DNA of 64,000 nucleotides, taken from assembly GCA_024683455.1 (NCBI GenBank), contig JAIKYE010000090.1, positions 1-64,000 of the forward strand, in the 5' to 3' direction. The notes below the pieces were generated by a model. It was not told the origin of the DNA. It made no database searches and saw nothing but the letters and a program-made list of their open reading frames with translations. Made by a program: the position numbers and the translations under genes. Within the stretch, counting starts at the first letter, position 1. The number at the start of each line of letters is the position of its first letter. Positions 55,188-63,903 of the stretch are shown here, piece after piece. The DNA is from Bacteroidaceae bacterium (GTDB lineage Bacteria > Bacteroidota > Bacteroidia > Bacteroidales > Bacteroidaceae).

Positions 55188-57443
55188 ATGAATTGCTTTT
55201 GTCGGAAAATATTTGCATGCATAAGCCTACTTATATGTGTTTTTCTTACGGGATGTAGCGTTAATCGTTTTATTCCCGAGGATGAGTACATGCTTAATCA
55301 TGTATCTATTCGTTCTGACAAGAAAGAGTTTAAGACCGCCCCTCTAGTGGGGTACATCGGTCAGCACCCAAACAATAAATGGTTCTCGCTAGTTAAGGTT
55401 CCTCTTTATATTTATTCTCTTTCTGGCCAGGATAGTACCAAACGTTTTAATCGTTTTATACGTAGATTGGGCGAGCCTCCAGTTATTTATGATTCTGCAA
55501 TGTCGCAGAAAACTCGGCTGAATATCCAAAATGCAGTACGTAATATGGGTTATCTTAATGCTGAGGTGGATTTAGTTGAGGTGATGAAGGGAAATAGAAT
55601 CGGAGTTAGGTATTATGTGCAGCCATATCAGAGATATAAGGTAAATGAGATTCTACAGGATATTCAGGATACAGCCGTAGCGCAGCAATTAAAACAGGAT
55701 GGCTACGTCTCACTATTAGAGGACAATATGCCATTTGATCTTAATGTGTTGGAATCTGAAAGAAATCGTCTGAATGCACATTTACAGAACAGAGGGTATA
55801 ATAAATTCAACAAAGATTTTGTCCGTTTCGAGGCTGATACAACGACTGGGAATCATCTGGTTGATCTAAAGATGATTTTACAGGAATACTCAACGGGAAA
55901 AGCGGGAGATATAAAGCCACATCAACGATATACTATAGGTGATGTTACATACAATATACCGGTATCTCACCATAAACCTTTTGTTCGTCCCAAGGTTATA
56001 GCTTCTGCAAATGAATTGGTGGGGGGCAATCTTTATCGTGAGCAGGATTTACAAAGTTCATATTCCCGACTAAACAGGTTGGGAGCAGTACAAAGCAGTC
56101 GCGTCAGTCTTTCTGCGAATGCAGAAGACAGCACCAAGTTGGATGCATTGATTTCTGTAACGCCCAGTAAGAGAAACTCGTTTAATGTTGAATTAGAGGG
56201 TACAAATTCAGCTGGCGACTTGGGTGTTGCTGTTGCATTCTCTTATCAGAATAGAAACCTGTTCCGTGGGTCGGAGCTATTGAGTATTAAGGCGCGTGGT
56301 GCGTTTGAAGCAATAAAAGGTCTCCGTGGCTATTCCGATCAGAACTTTATTGAGTATAGTTTCGAATCTGGTATAACCTTTCCTGATTTTATCTGTCCCT
56401 TCCTTAGGCAGTCATTCCGTAAGCGTTCGCTCGCCACCAGTGAGTTGAGCTTTATGTTTGACTCGCAAGATCGACCAGAGTTTCATCGCCGAGTTCTTAC
56501 TACCTCCTGGCGTTATAAATGGACAAGAGCTGCTCGTAGGATGCAGCACAGAATAGATCTGTTGGACATAAACTATGTGTTTATGCCATGGATAAGTGAT
56601 ACCTTTAAAGAAATTTATTTGGATAATCCTGAGAGTAGAAATGCCATTCTTAGGTATAATTATGAGAACCTTTTCATCGTTAAGTGGGGGTATAGCTTTT
56701 TCTACAGCTCTCAGTCGTTGAATCCTAATTCCAAAAATTATGGTACCAACGCCTATATCATACGTGCTAGTGTTGAAACGGCGGGTAATCTCCTGTACGG
56801 GATTTCTAATATGAGCAAAGCTTCAAGAAATGAAGATGGGCAATATACATTATTTGATAATGCCTATGCTCAGTATGTGAAGGGTGATTTTGATTTCTCT
56901 AAGAGCTTTGTGATTAACAAAGCCAACTCGTTGGCTTTGCATTTTGGCCTGGGTATTGCCTATCCGTATGCGAATTCCACAATCTTGCCTTATGAGAAAC
57001 GTTATTTTAGTGGAGGTGCCAATAGTGTGAGAGGATGGAATGTGCGTGAGTTAGGACCTGGTTCTTTTTTGGGCAACGATGGAAAGATTGACTTTATTAA
57101 TCAGACTGGTGATTTAAAACTTGACATGAATATAGAATACCGAACCCATTTGTTCTGGAAGTTTGATGGTGCAGTATTCGTAGATGCTGGTAACATTTGG
57201 ACATTACGTGATTATCCAGATCAGCCGGGAGGGCAGTTCCGTTTTGACACTTTCTGGCGTCAGATTGCGGTTGCGTACGGCTTAGGTGTTCGCCTGAATT
57301 TCAACTATTTTATCTTGCGTTTAGATGGTGGTATGAAGGCTATTCATCCTGCTTATGAGGATAGCAGGCGTCATTATCCTATTATCCATCCCAATTTCAA
57401 AAGGGATTTTTCTTTCCACTTTGCTGTGGGACTACCATTCTAA
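55188..57443 (+). CDS. tamL: TamL-like outer-membrane lipoprotein (BamA/TamA superfamily)
   Basis: 751 residues. The N-terminus MNCFCRKIFACISLLICVFL ends in TGC, a lipoprotein signal, which distinguishes the Bacteroidetes TamL form from TamA. POTRA-like repeats follow (NVSIRSDKKEF-type, RLNIQNAVRNMGYLNAEVD, LNVLESERNRLNAHLQNRGYN, NLYREQDLQSSYSRLNRLGA). The 16-strand barrel starts near residue 350; RYFSGGANSVRGW is the conserved VRGF/Y motif of strand-loop 6, and the chain ends with an aromatic (HFAVGLPF). With TamB it helps assemble outer-membrane proteins or lipids. tamB is not adjacent. The tail overlaps a convergent gene by 12 bases. Confidence 0.88.
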   Translation: MNCFCRKIFACISLLICVFLTGCSVNRFIPEDEYMLNHVSIRSDKKEFKTAPLVGYIGQHPNNKWFSLVKVPLYIYSLSGQDSTKRFNRFIRRLGEPPVIYDSAMSQKTRLNIQNAVRNMGYLNAEVDLVEVMKGNRIGVRYYVQPYQRYKVNEILQDIQDTAVAQQLKQDGYVSLLEDNMPFDLNVLESERNRLNAHLQNRGYNKFNKDFVRFEADTTTGNHLVDLKMILQEYSTGKAGDIKPHQRYTIGDVTYNIPVSHHKPFVRPKVIASANELVGGNLYREQDLQSSYSRLNRLGAVQSSRVSLSANAEDSTKLDALISVTPSKRNSFNVELEGTNSAGDLGVAVAFSYQNRNLFRGSELLSIKARGAFEAIKGLRGYSDQNFIEYSFESGITFPDFICPFLRQSFRKRSLATSELSFMFDSQDRPEFHRRVLTTSWRYKWTRAARRMQHRIDLLDINYVFMPWISDTFKEIYLDNPESRNAILRYNYENLFIVKWGYSFFYSSQSLNPNSKNYGTNAYIIRASVETAGNLLYGISNMSKASRNEDGQYTLFDNAYAQYVKGDFDFSKSFVINKANSLALHFGLGIAYPYANSTILPYEKRYFSGGANSVRGWNVRELGPGSFLGNDGKIDFINQTGDLKLDMNIEYRTHLFWKFDGAVFVDAGNIWTLRDYPDQPGGQFRFDTFWRQIAVAYGLGVRLNFNYFILRLDGGMKAIHPAYEDSRRHYPIIHPNFKRDFSFHFAVGLPF

Positions 57444-57845
57444 TTTGTCAACCTTCCAAGAGCCTTTTACGTTCTTAAGCTCAACTTTTAATGTTCGGTT
57501 GCCTATATGACCTTTTCTCTCCAGAGAATCACAAACAATTACATTCTTTGCGGTAAATGCGACATAGGCTGATGAATCTGTCACTTCGTATTCCTCAGTT
57601 TTAATCTCCACTTCGCAAGAGATAAGGGCAAGATCGTCTTCTGTCAGATTCGAGGCAAACCATCGAACGGCTTCTTTTCCGTTTTCTGTGCATAAAGCAT
57701 CGCAGGTTTTAAAGTCGCAAGTGTACAAACTTTTCAAAAAAACCTTACCTGTATCTGTGGCTTTTCTGCTGTTCTCGGAACAACTGCTCAATATAAATAG
57801 TATAATGGCACAGGTCGTAAGTGTGATTTGATGTAACATTCTCAT
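57432..57845 (-). CDS. Small DUF4878-like lipoprotein
   Basis: 137 residues. The signal ends FILSSC, lipidated Cys near residue 22. The remainder (KVFLKSLYTCDFKTCDALCTENGKE...VKGSWKVDKLEW) has the helix-then-sheet form of NTF2-like DUF4878 domains, whose last strand typically reads W-V-D. It contains several extra cysteines, possibly paired in the periplasm. Function unknown. Its last four codons overlap the end of tamL in the opposite direction; its promoter is divergent from the MBL gene. Confidence 0.75.
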   Translation of the reverse strand: MRMLHQITLTTCAIILFILSSCSENSRKATDTGKVFLKSLYTCDFKTCDALCTENGKEAVRWFASNLTEDDLALISCEVEIKTEEYEVTDSSAYVAFTAKNVIVCDSLERKGHIGNRTLKVELKNVKGSWKVDKLEW

Positions 57846-57867
57846 TCTACAATCAATTTATTTGACA

Positions 57868-57875
57868 CAAAACTA
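57868..57875 (-). promoter_or_regulatory. -7 promoter box of the small lipoprotein gene
   Basis: Complement reads TAGTTTTG, 22 bases before the ATG at 57845. Confidence 0.55.
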
Positions 57876-57907
57876 TAGAAAAATTTGTAATTATTCTATA
57901 AATGGTG

Positions 57908-57915
57908 TAATTTTG
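57908..57915 (+). promoter_or_regulatory. -7 promoter box of the MBL hydrolase gene
   Basis: TAATTTTG, 19 bases before the ATG at 57935. Confidence 0.6.
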
Positions 57916-57934
57916 CAAGTAAAATTAATAAATT

Positions 57935-58741
57935 ATGCTAAAATTTCTCTCTTTGGGGTCGGGTAGCAGCGGAAATTGCTACTATTTGGCTACAGGAAAT
58001 ACAAGCATTCTCATTGATGCTGGAATAGGTATCAGAGTTCTAAAAAGAACCCTAAAGACCTATGGTATAGATATTGATCAGATAGATGCTGTTTTTGTAA
58101 CACATGATCATGCTGACCATATAAAGGCGGTAGGAAATCTTGCAAATGAGTATGATAAACTGGTGTATTCAACAGAAAAGGTGCATGCTGGAATCAACTC
58201 TAATTACTGCATGACAAGCAAACTCACAGAGAAGCACATAAGGATTGTTCAGAAGGATGTTTCTTTACAATTGGGCGATTTGCTTATAACTCCCTTTGAT
58301 GTTCCTCATGACAGTAGTGATTGTGTGGGATATCGTGTTGAGGCCGATGGTGTTACCTTTTGTCTGATAACAGATGCCGGACATGTTACAAGTATTATGG
58401 AGGAGCAAGTTTCTAAGGCAAATTATCTCGTTCTTGAGGCTAATCATGATGAGGATATGCTTATGATGGGAACATATCCTGCATATTTGAAAGGTAGGAT
58501 CAGGGGAGATAAAGGCCATCTTTGTAATAAGGAATCGGCAAAACTGATAGCAGAACATGCTACACCTATATTAAAACATGTGTGGTTATGTCATCTTAGT
58601 GAAGAGAATAATCACCCCGAACTAGCACGTAAAACTGTAGAGGGTTTACTTAGGAGTTTTGGTATAATACCTGGTGTTGACTTTGAATTAGACATCCTAA
58701 AAAGGAAGTCTCCTTCGGATTTGTACGAGTTGAAGGCTTAA
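57935..58741 (+). CDS. MBL-fold metallo-hydrolase, YycJ/WalJ-like
   Basis: 268 residues. MLKFLSLGSGSSGNCYYLATG is the hallmark start of the YycJ branch. Metal ligands are in VTHDHADHI (HxHxDH), FDVPHDSSDCVGY and ITDAGHVTS, with EANHDEDML and KHVWLCHLSEENNHPE later. The branch consists of DNA 5'-exonuclease-like hydrolases implicated in mismatch repair or cell-wall regulation in Firmicutes; the role here is open. It is a single gene with its own promoter, upstream of the tRNA pair. Confidence 0.9.
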   Translation: MLKFLSLGSGSSGNCYYLATGNTSILIDAGIGIRVLKRTLKTYGIDIDQIDAVFVTHDHADHIKAVGNLANEYDKLVYSTEKVHAGINSNYCMTSKLTEKHIRIVQKDVSLQLGDLLITPFDVPHDSSDCVGYRVEADGVTFCLITDAGHVTSIMEEQVSKANYLVLEANHDEDMLMMGTYPAYLKGRIRGDKGHLCNKESAKLIAEHATPILKHVWLCHLSEENNHPELARKTVEGLLRSFGIIPGVDFELDILKRKSPSDLYELKA

Positions 58742-58763
58742 AAGGAAAAAAAACAATAAAACA

Positions 58764-58795
58764 TTTGCTCAATTCGGCAAAAGTCCGTACCTTTG
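58764..58795 (+). promoter_or_regulatory. Promoter of the tRNA-Lys pair (-33 and -7)
   Basis: TTTG (58764-58767), 20 bases, TACCTTTG (58788-58795), 22 bases before the first tRNA. Confidence 0.8.
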
Positions 58796-58817
58796 CACTC
58801 GCAAAAACGAAACATAC

Positions 58818-58890
58818 GCGTCCTTAGCTCAGTTGGTAGAGCAATTGACTCTTAATCAATGGGTCCAGGGTTCGAGCCCCTGAGGGCGTA
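58818..58890 (+). tRNA. tRNA-Lys (anticodon CTT), copy 1
   Basis: 73 bases in cloverleaf form: D arm GCTCAGTTGGTAGAGC, anticodon stem ATTGA/TCAAT with loop CTCTTAA, T arm CAGGG/CCCTG around TTCGAGC. The anticodon CTT reads AAG. CCA is not encoded (CAAC follows). The acceptor stem begins with a G1-U72 wobble. Confidence 0.95.
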
Positions 58891-58920
58891 CAACGTAAAT
58901 AAGAATGTGACGTTTTTGAT

Positions 58921-58993
58921 GCGTCCTTAGCTCAGTTGGTAGAGCAATTGACTCTTAATCAATGGGTCCAGGGTTCGAGCCCCTGAGGGCGTA
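58921..58993 (+). tRNA. tRNA-Lys (anticodon CTT), copy 2
   Basis: Identical in all 73 bases to the copy 30 bases upstream and presumably processed from the same transcript. Anticodon at 58954-58956. Confidence 0.95.
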
Positions 58994-58997
58994 CAAC

Positions 58998-59038
58998 AAA
59001 GAAGGATGGACTTTAGGGTTCATCCTTCTTTTGTTTTT
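58998..59038 (+). terminator. Intrinsic terminator after the tRNA pair
   Basis: 11-bp stem (58998-59008 with 59021-59031), then TTGTTTTT. It stands before aspS, which has no clear promoter of its own and may rely on read-through. Confidence 0.85.
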
Positions 59039-59063
59039 AAAGGACAAAATAAATATATAAATA

Positions 59064-60854
59064 ATGTATAGGACAAGAACTTGTGGTGAGTTGCGTCTCA
59101 CCAATGTAGGCGAGAGGGTTACTTTGGCCGGATGGGTACAGAGTGTACACAATCTAGGTGCATTAACTTTCGTTGACCTGAGAGACCGTTACGGCATTAC
59201 GCAGTTGGCGTTTACTGAAGATGCATCTGAGGAGTTGCGCCAGAAAGCAGGAAAGTTGGGGCGTGAGTATGTCCTGCAGGCAACAGGTGTTGTGGCAGAG
59301 CGTTATTCTAAGAATAAGAATATTCCAACTGGTGAAATCGAAATTCTCGTGGAGGAATTGAATATTCTTAACGAGAGTGCTATACCTCCATTTACTATCG
59401 AGGAGAATTCTGATGGTGGTGATGACCTACGAATGAAGTATCGCTATCTTGATCTTCGTCGTCCTGTAGTACGTCAGAACTTGGAACTCCGCCATAAGTT
59501 TGCCTTCGAAGTTCGTCGTTATCTTGATGAGCAAGGTTTCTTGGAGATTGAGACCCCTGTTTTGGTTAATAGTACTCCTGAGGGTGCCCGTGACTTTGTT
59601 GTTCCTAGCCGTATGAATCCTGGTCAGTTCTATGCGCTTCCTCAGAGTCCTCAGACCTTGAAACAGCTTCTTATGGTTGCTGGTATGGATCGTTACTTCC
59701 AGATTGTAAAGTGTTTCCGTGATGAGGATCTTCGTGCAGACCGTCAACCAGAGTTTACTCAGATTGACTGCGAAATGTCTTTCGTTGAACAGGAGGATAT
59801 CTTGCAAATGTTCGAAGGCATGAGCCGTCATCTCTTTAAGGTTATTAAGGGAATAGATATCCCAGCCTTGCCACGTATGACGTGGGCAGACGCCATGAAG
59901 AATTATGGTAGTGATAAGCCCGATACACGTTTTGGCATGGAGTTCGTTGAGTTGAAGAACAATCAGCCAGATAATGCTTCGCGTGAGATTGTTGAAAGTA
60001 TTTTCCCCGATGGTTTTGGCGTATTTGATGGCGCTGTATATATAGGTGCTATTTGTGCTGAAGGTCAGGCAGTATATACTCGTAAGCAGATAGATCAGTT
60101 GACGGACTTTGTTAAGCGCCCTCAGATTGGTGCCAAGGGGCTTGTTTATGCCCGTGTTGAAGAGGATGGTAACGTGAAGAGCTCTGTAGATAAGTTTTAC
60201 ACTCAAGAAACCTTGCAGGTTCTTAAGCAGAAAATGAATGCTAAGCCTGGTGATTTGATACTTATTCTCAGTGGTGATGATGCTATGAAGGTTCGTAAGC
60301 AACTTTGCGAGCTTCGTCTGGAGATGGGGTCGCGTATGGGGTTGCGCGATAAAAACAAGTTCTCTTGCCTATGGGTTATTGATTTTCCCATGTATGAATG
60401 GAGTGATGAGGAGCAGCGTCTGATGGCTATGCATCATCCGTTTACCTCTCCTAAGCCCGAGGATATCCCTCTTCTAGATACCGATCCTGCCAGTGTACGC
60501 GCCAATGCATACGATATGGTAATCAACGGTGTGGAAGTTGGTGGCGGCAGCATCCGTATTCACGATGCCAAAACACAGCAGAAGATATTTGAAATTTTAG
60601 GCTTCACCCCAGAGCAGGCTCAGCAGAAGTTCGGCTTCCTAATGAATGCCTTTAAGTTTGGCGCACCACCACATGGAGGTCTTGCGTATGGTTTGGATCG
60701 TTTTGTAAGTCTGTTTGCTGGACTTGATAGTATCCGTGATTGCATTGCTTTCCCCAAGAACAATAGCGGTCGCGATGTTATGTTGGATGCTCCCGGTTTC
60801 TTGGAGCAGGCTCAGTTAGATGAACTTAACCTTCAGGTTGTTCCTCAGGAATAA
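59064..60854 (+). CDS. aspS: Aspartyl-tRNA synthetase
   Basis: Class II synthetase, 596 residues, the long bacterial type. OB-fold anticodon-binding domain (about 1-110: [25 protein letters not shown]), class II motif 2 [18 protein letters not shown], the bacterial GAD insertion (about 290-420) and motif 3 [13 protein letters not shown] near the C-terminus. Whether it also charges tRNA-Asn depends on the presence of asnS and gatCAB elsewhere. It follows the tRNA-Lys pair and ends at a strong terminator. Confidence 0.97.
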   Translation: MYRTRTCGELRLTNVGERVTLAGWVQSVHNLGALTFVDLRDRYGITQLAFTEDASEELRQKAGKLGREYVLQATGVVAERYSKNKNIPTGEIEILVEELNILNESAIPPFTIEENSDGGDDLRMKYRYLDLRRPVVRQNLELRHKFAFEVRRYLDEQGFLEIETPVLVNSTPEGARDFVVPSRMNPGQFYALPQSPQTLKQLLMVAGMDRYFQIVKCFRDEDLRADRQPEFTQIDCEMSFVEQEDILQMFEGMSRHLFKVIKGIDIPALPRMTWADAMKNYGSDKPDTRFGMEFVELKNNQPDNASREIVESIFPDGFGVFDGAVYIGAICAEGQAVYTRKQIDQLTDFVKRPQIGAKGLVYARVEEDGNVKSSVDKFYTQETLQVLKQKMNAKPGDLILILSGDDAMKVRKQLCELRLEMGSRMGLRDKNKFSCLWVIDFPMYEWSDEEQRLMAMHHPFTSPKPEDIPLLDTDPASVRANAYDMVINGVEVGGGSIRIHDAKTQQKIFEILGFTPEQAQQKFGFLMNAFKFGAPPHGGLAYGLDRFVSLFAGLDSIRDCIAFPKNNSGRDVMLDAPGFLEQAQLDELNLQVVPQE

Positions 60855-60873
60855 AAAAAGAAAAAGATAATAT

Positions 60874-60916
60874 ACAAAGAAGGCTGTATGACGTATGATC
60901 ATACAGCCTTCTTTGT
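60874..60916. terminator. Bidirectional terminator between aspS and rng
   Basis: Perfect 18-bp stem (60874-60891 with 60899-60916), loop CGTATGA, followed by TTTT on plus. It is the longest stem in the window. Confidence 0.9.
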
Positions 60917-60936
60917 TTTTAGTGTGGTGTGCGGGG

Positions 60937-62511
60937 TTAACGTATTTCCACTTCTTCCTTCATGTCTATTTCCTGTCCGTCGGCATCTATGAACTGATAT
61001 TCCAGAAATGCCAGTTTTTGACTTGGAATCACTTTTACGCCAAGGCCGTACTTCCATTGCCATTTGCGTTTTAGAGAGAATATTCCCTTGCATAGGAATG
61101 CATATACGTAAGGATGGACGTAGAGGTTGAAACGCTTCATTCCCAATTTCTTGTTCAAGAGCTTGATTTTACCTTCTAGTACGCTTTCAAAAAGGAAGCT
61201 GCTCTTAATCTTTCCTGTGCCGTGACAGGTGGGGCAAGATTCCTCTACCTGCACGTCCATTACCGGTCTTACGCGCTGGCGGGTTATCTGCATCAAACCA
61301 AACTTGGAGAGGGGAAGAATGTTGTGGCGAGCACGGTCGCGTTTCATGTTCTCGCACATGTGTTCGTAAAGTGTTTGGCGGTCTTCGGCTAATTTCATAT
61401 CAATGAAATCGACCACTATGATTCCGCCCATATCTCTCAGTCTTAGCTGGCGTGCTAACTCGTCGGCTGCGCCTAGATTTACTTCCAGCGCGTTAGCTTC
61501 CTGTCCGTTTTTATTCTTTGCTCGGTTGCCGCTGTTTACATCCACCACGTGCAGTGCTTCTGTATGTTCTATTATCAGATAAGCTCCGTGTTTGTATGAT
61601 ACTGTACGGCCGAATCCAGACTTAATCTGCCTTGTAATGTCAAAGTTGTCAAAGATAGGTAGATTTCCCTTGTAGAGTTTAACAACGCTTAATCTGTCTG
61701 GTGCTATCAGTGAGACATAGTCCTTAATCTCGTTGAAAACATCTTCCTTGTTAACGTAGATGTTCTCATAGCTTGGATTAAAGAGGTCTCTAAGCATACC
61801 TACGGTACGACTTGTTTCTTCGTAAACGAGTGCAGGTAGCGACTTGGCTTTTTGAGCTTGCTTCAGGCATTCTTCCCAACGTTTTACCAACACCTTCATT
61901 TCGGTGTCTATTTCTGCAACGCGTTTTCCTTCTGCTACTGTACGTACTATTACGCCACAGTTATGTGGCTTTATGCTTTGTATGATTTGTTTAAGTCTCG
62001 ATCGTTCCTCTGCACTCTTTATTTTGGTAGAGATGGAGACTTTGTCGTCAAAAGGTATTAGAACTAGATAGCGTCCGGGGAAGGTTATTTCGCAGGTAAG
62101 GCGTGGTCCTTTTGTGCTGATGGGCTCTTTTACTATCTGTACCAATATTTCCTGTCCTTGTTGAAGTACGTTCTGTACACTGCCGGTCTTTTCCAACTCG
62201 TGTTGGAAGGTGGCTTTCTCAAAAGGGGAGAGACTCTTCTTGTCGTTAAGAACCTGTTTCAGGTATTTGGCATAGGAATTAAATTGTGATCCTAAATCAA
62301 GATAGTGCAGGAAAGCATCGCGTTCGTGTCCAACGTTAACAAAACAGGCGTTCAAGCCAGGCATTAATTTGCGGACTTTGGCCAAATAGATATTGCCTAC
62401 CGAGAAGGAGGCTGATTGCTCTTCTTCCTGATATTCGACAAGCTTCTTGTCTTCGGTAAGAGCAATGGCAATCTTCTTTGGCTGGACGTCTATGAAAAGT
62501 TCGCTAGTCAT
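60937..62511 (-). CDS. rng: Ribonuclease E/G family protein (RNase G-like)
   Basis: 524 residues, single catalytic core without the long RNase E C-terminal scaffold. An S1 domain (VGNIYLAKVRKLMPGLNACFVNVG) comes first. The RNase H-like/DNase I region has the metal-binding VDFIDM and DVNSGNRAKN, and the Zn-link cysteines are in CPTCHGTG. It processes 16S rRNA and turns over mRNA with a preference for 5'-monophosphate ends. A terminator (62554-62583) separates it from the 29-residue gene upstream, and no TAnnTTTG box is seen directly before it. Confidence 0.93.
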   Translation of the reverse strand: MTSELFIDVQPKKIAIALTEDKKLVEYQEEEQSASFSVGNIYLAKVRKLMPGLNACFVNVGHERDAFLHYLDLGSQFNSYAKYLKQVLNDKKSLSPFEKATFQHELEKTGSVQNVLQQGQEILVQIVKEPISTKGPRLTCEITFPGRYLVLIPFDDKVSISTKIKSAEERSRLKQIIQSIKPHNCGVIVRTVAEGKRVAEIDTEMKVLVKRWEECLKQAQKAKSLPALVYEETSRTVGMLRDLFNPSYENIYVNKEDVFNEIKDYVSLIAPDRLSVVKLYKGNLPIFDNFDITRQIKSGFGRTVSYKHGAYLIIEHTEALHVVDVNSGNRAKNKNGQEANALEVNLGAADELARQLRLRDMGGIIVVDFIDMKLAEDRQTLYEHMCENMKRDRARHNILPLSKFGLMQITRQRVRPVMDVQVEESCPTCHGTGKIKSSFLFESVLEGKIKLLNKKLGMKRFNLYVHPYVYAFLCKGIFSLKRKWQWKYGLGVKVIPSQKLAFLEYQFIDADGQEIDMKEEVEIR

Positions 62512-62553
62512 TCTTGTCTTTCTTGTTTTGTTAAATACTAATCTTAAAAAAGA

Positions 62554-62583
62554 CTCGGTGACATGTTTAAGTCTGTCACCGAG
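62554..62583 (-). terminator. Intrinsic terminator of the 29-residue gene
   Basis: Perfect 10-bp stem (62554-62563 with 62574-62583) followed by TCTTTTTT in the minus direction, 22 bases after the stop codon at 62606. Confidence 0.85.
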
Positions 62584-62605
62584 CCATGTCTTCTGAGAAG
62601 TACTT

Positions 62606-62695
62606 TTACTTGCTCTTATGTCTGTTCTTTCTCAGTCTCTTCTTACGCTTGTGAGTAGACATTTTGTGTCTCTTATGCTTCTTTCCGTTTGGCAT
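62606..62695 (-). CDS. 29-residue very basic protein, probably a small ribosomal protein (AURKAIP1/COX24-like)
   Basis: ATG at 62695, TAA at 62606. It starts MPNGKKHKRHKMSTHKRKKR and ends LRKNRHKSK: 20 of 29 residues are Lys, Arg or His. The pattern HKM.THKRKKRLRKNR resembles the short AURKAIP1/COX24-type ribosomal proteins and matches tiny basic proteins I know from other Bacteroidetes. It has its own TAATTTTG box (complement of 62747-62754) and a textbook terminator, so it is a discrete transcription unit. It is too short for default gene finders. The family assignment is from memory, not a search. Confidence 0.82.
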   Translation of the reverse strand: MPNGKKHKRHKMSTHKRKKRLRKNRHKSK

Positions 62696-62746
62696 AATTG
62701 TTTGTTATTTATGGGTTAGTACTATTATTTCTTGCTTTTCGAGCTG

Positions 62747-62754
62747 CAAAATTA
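62747..62754 (-). promoter_or_regulatory. -7 promoter box of the 29-residue gene
   Basis: Complement reads TAATTTTG, 51 bases before the ATG at 62695. Confidence 0.65.
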
Positions 62755-62817
62755 CAATTTTTATCTTAAAGCCGAAAGCATTTTCTCGATTTTTTATCTT
62801 AAAAAAAAGTGTATGAG

Positions 62818-62848
62818 CTTGTTTCTTGCTGCTTTTTATGTAATTTTG
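62818..62848 (+). promoter_or_regulatory. Promoter of mutY (-33 and -7)
   Basis: CTTG (62818-62821), 19 bases, TAATTTTG (62841-62848), 29 bases before the ATG at 62878. It lies within the longer open frame and excludes the start at 62809. Confidence 0.7.
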
Positions 62849-62877
62849 TGACCCGAAAGAAGGTTAATTATCAGAAA

Positions 62878-63903
62878 ATGGCAGATTTTTCAGCAATTAT
62901 AGAGCAATGGTATGAACAGCATAAAAGGGTGTTGCCATGGCGCGAGACTACCAATCCATATTATATATGGCTTTCTGAGATTATTCTACAGCAGACAAGG
63001 GTAGAGCAGGGTAGGGCTTATTATGAGCGTTTCGTTGCCGCCTTTCCTACCGTCCAGACATTGGCGGCAGCTTCAGAAGAGCAAGTGTTGCTGCTTTGGC
63101 AGGGATTAGGTTATTACAGTAGGGCTCGTAATCTACATAAGGCTGCGCAGCAGATAGTTGCTCTTGGTTCCTTTCCTTCCGATTATAAATCCATTCTTTC
63201 GTTACCAGGCGTTGGCCCTTATACGGCTGCAGCCATAGCAAGCTTTGCTTATGGTCAACCGTATGCCGTTTTGGACGGTAATGTTTTTCGTGTTTTGTCA
63301 AGATACTTTGGTATTTATACACCAATAGACTCTGCTGAAGGTAAAAAAGAGTTTAAGGCTCTGGCCGATGAGTTGTTAGATAAAAGACGCCCCTCCCTTT
63401 ATAATCAAGCCATTATGGATTTTGGGGCCTTGGTATGTAAACCATCTGGAGCAGATTGCACCCTTTGCCCTCTCTGTGAGACGTGTGTGGCTTATTCTCA
63501 TAATTGTGTGCAGCAACTGCCAATTAAAGAAAAAAAAATAGAACATAAAACTCGTTGGTTCTCATACGTTTATATTTGTGACTCTAAAGAAAATGTCCTA
63601 ATTAGAAGAAGGGAAAGTGATGATATTTGGAAAGGCCTTTTTGAGTTCCCTTTGATAGAGTCTATTGAGGAAATTTCGCCCTCTTTGTTGCAAGATAAAT
63701 TCCCCGCAGGGGAGTGGACTCTGCTTCGCCAAGGTTTTGTTCATCACTTAACGCATCAGCGTTTGGTCGTTAATTTCTATATGTTGAAACTATTCCAAGA
63801 AAATGCATGTATTCCTGGTCTGTGGGTAAAGAAATCAGAACTTCAGAACTATGCTTTTCCACAGCTTCTTGTTAAGTTGCTCATTCGTACCGACATTATA
63901 TAA
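62878..63903 (+). CDS. mutY: A/G-specific adenine glycosylase
   Basis: Removes adenine mispaired with 8-oxoguanine. 341 residues. The helix-hairpin-helix core has LPWRETTNPYYIWLSEIILQ (with the catalytic Glu), LPGVGPYTAAAIASFAYG and VLDGNVFRVLSRYF (catalytic Asp region). The iron-sulfur cluster motif C-x6-C-x2-C-x5-C is CKPSGADCTLCPLCETC. A C-terminal NUDIX-like 8-oxoG recognition domain (about 225-341, RRRESDDIWKGLFEFPL) completes it. The ATG at 62878 is supported by the promoter. The 97 bases after it to the window end hold no gene I can defend. Confidence 0.96.
   Translation: MADFSAIIEQWYEQHKRVLPWRETTNPYYIWLSEIILQQTRVEQGRAYYERFVAAFPTVQTLAAASEEQVLLLWQGLGYYSRARNLHKAAQQIVALGSFPSDYKSILSLPGVGPYTAAAIASFAYGQPYAVLDGNVFRVLSRYFGIYTPIDSAEGKKEFKALADELLDKRRPSLYNQAIMDFGALVCKPSGADCTLCPLCETCVAYSHNCVQQLPIKEKKIEHKTRWFSYVYICDSKENVLIRRRESDDIWKGLFEFPLIESIEEISPSLLQDKFPAGEWTLLRQGFVHHLTHQRLVVNFYMLKLFQENACIPGLWVKKSELQNYAFPQLLVKLLIRTDII

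Noticed and set aside
59427-60302. A 291-codon open frame on minus inside aspS
   Set aside because: It lies wholly antisense to a synthetase with all class II motifs intact; the predicted product has no family features and no promoter.
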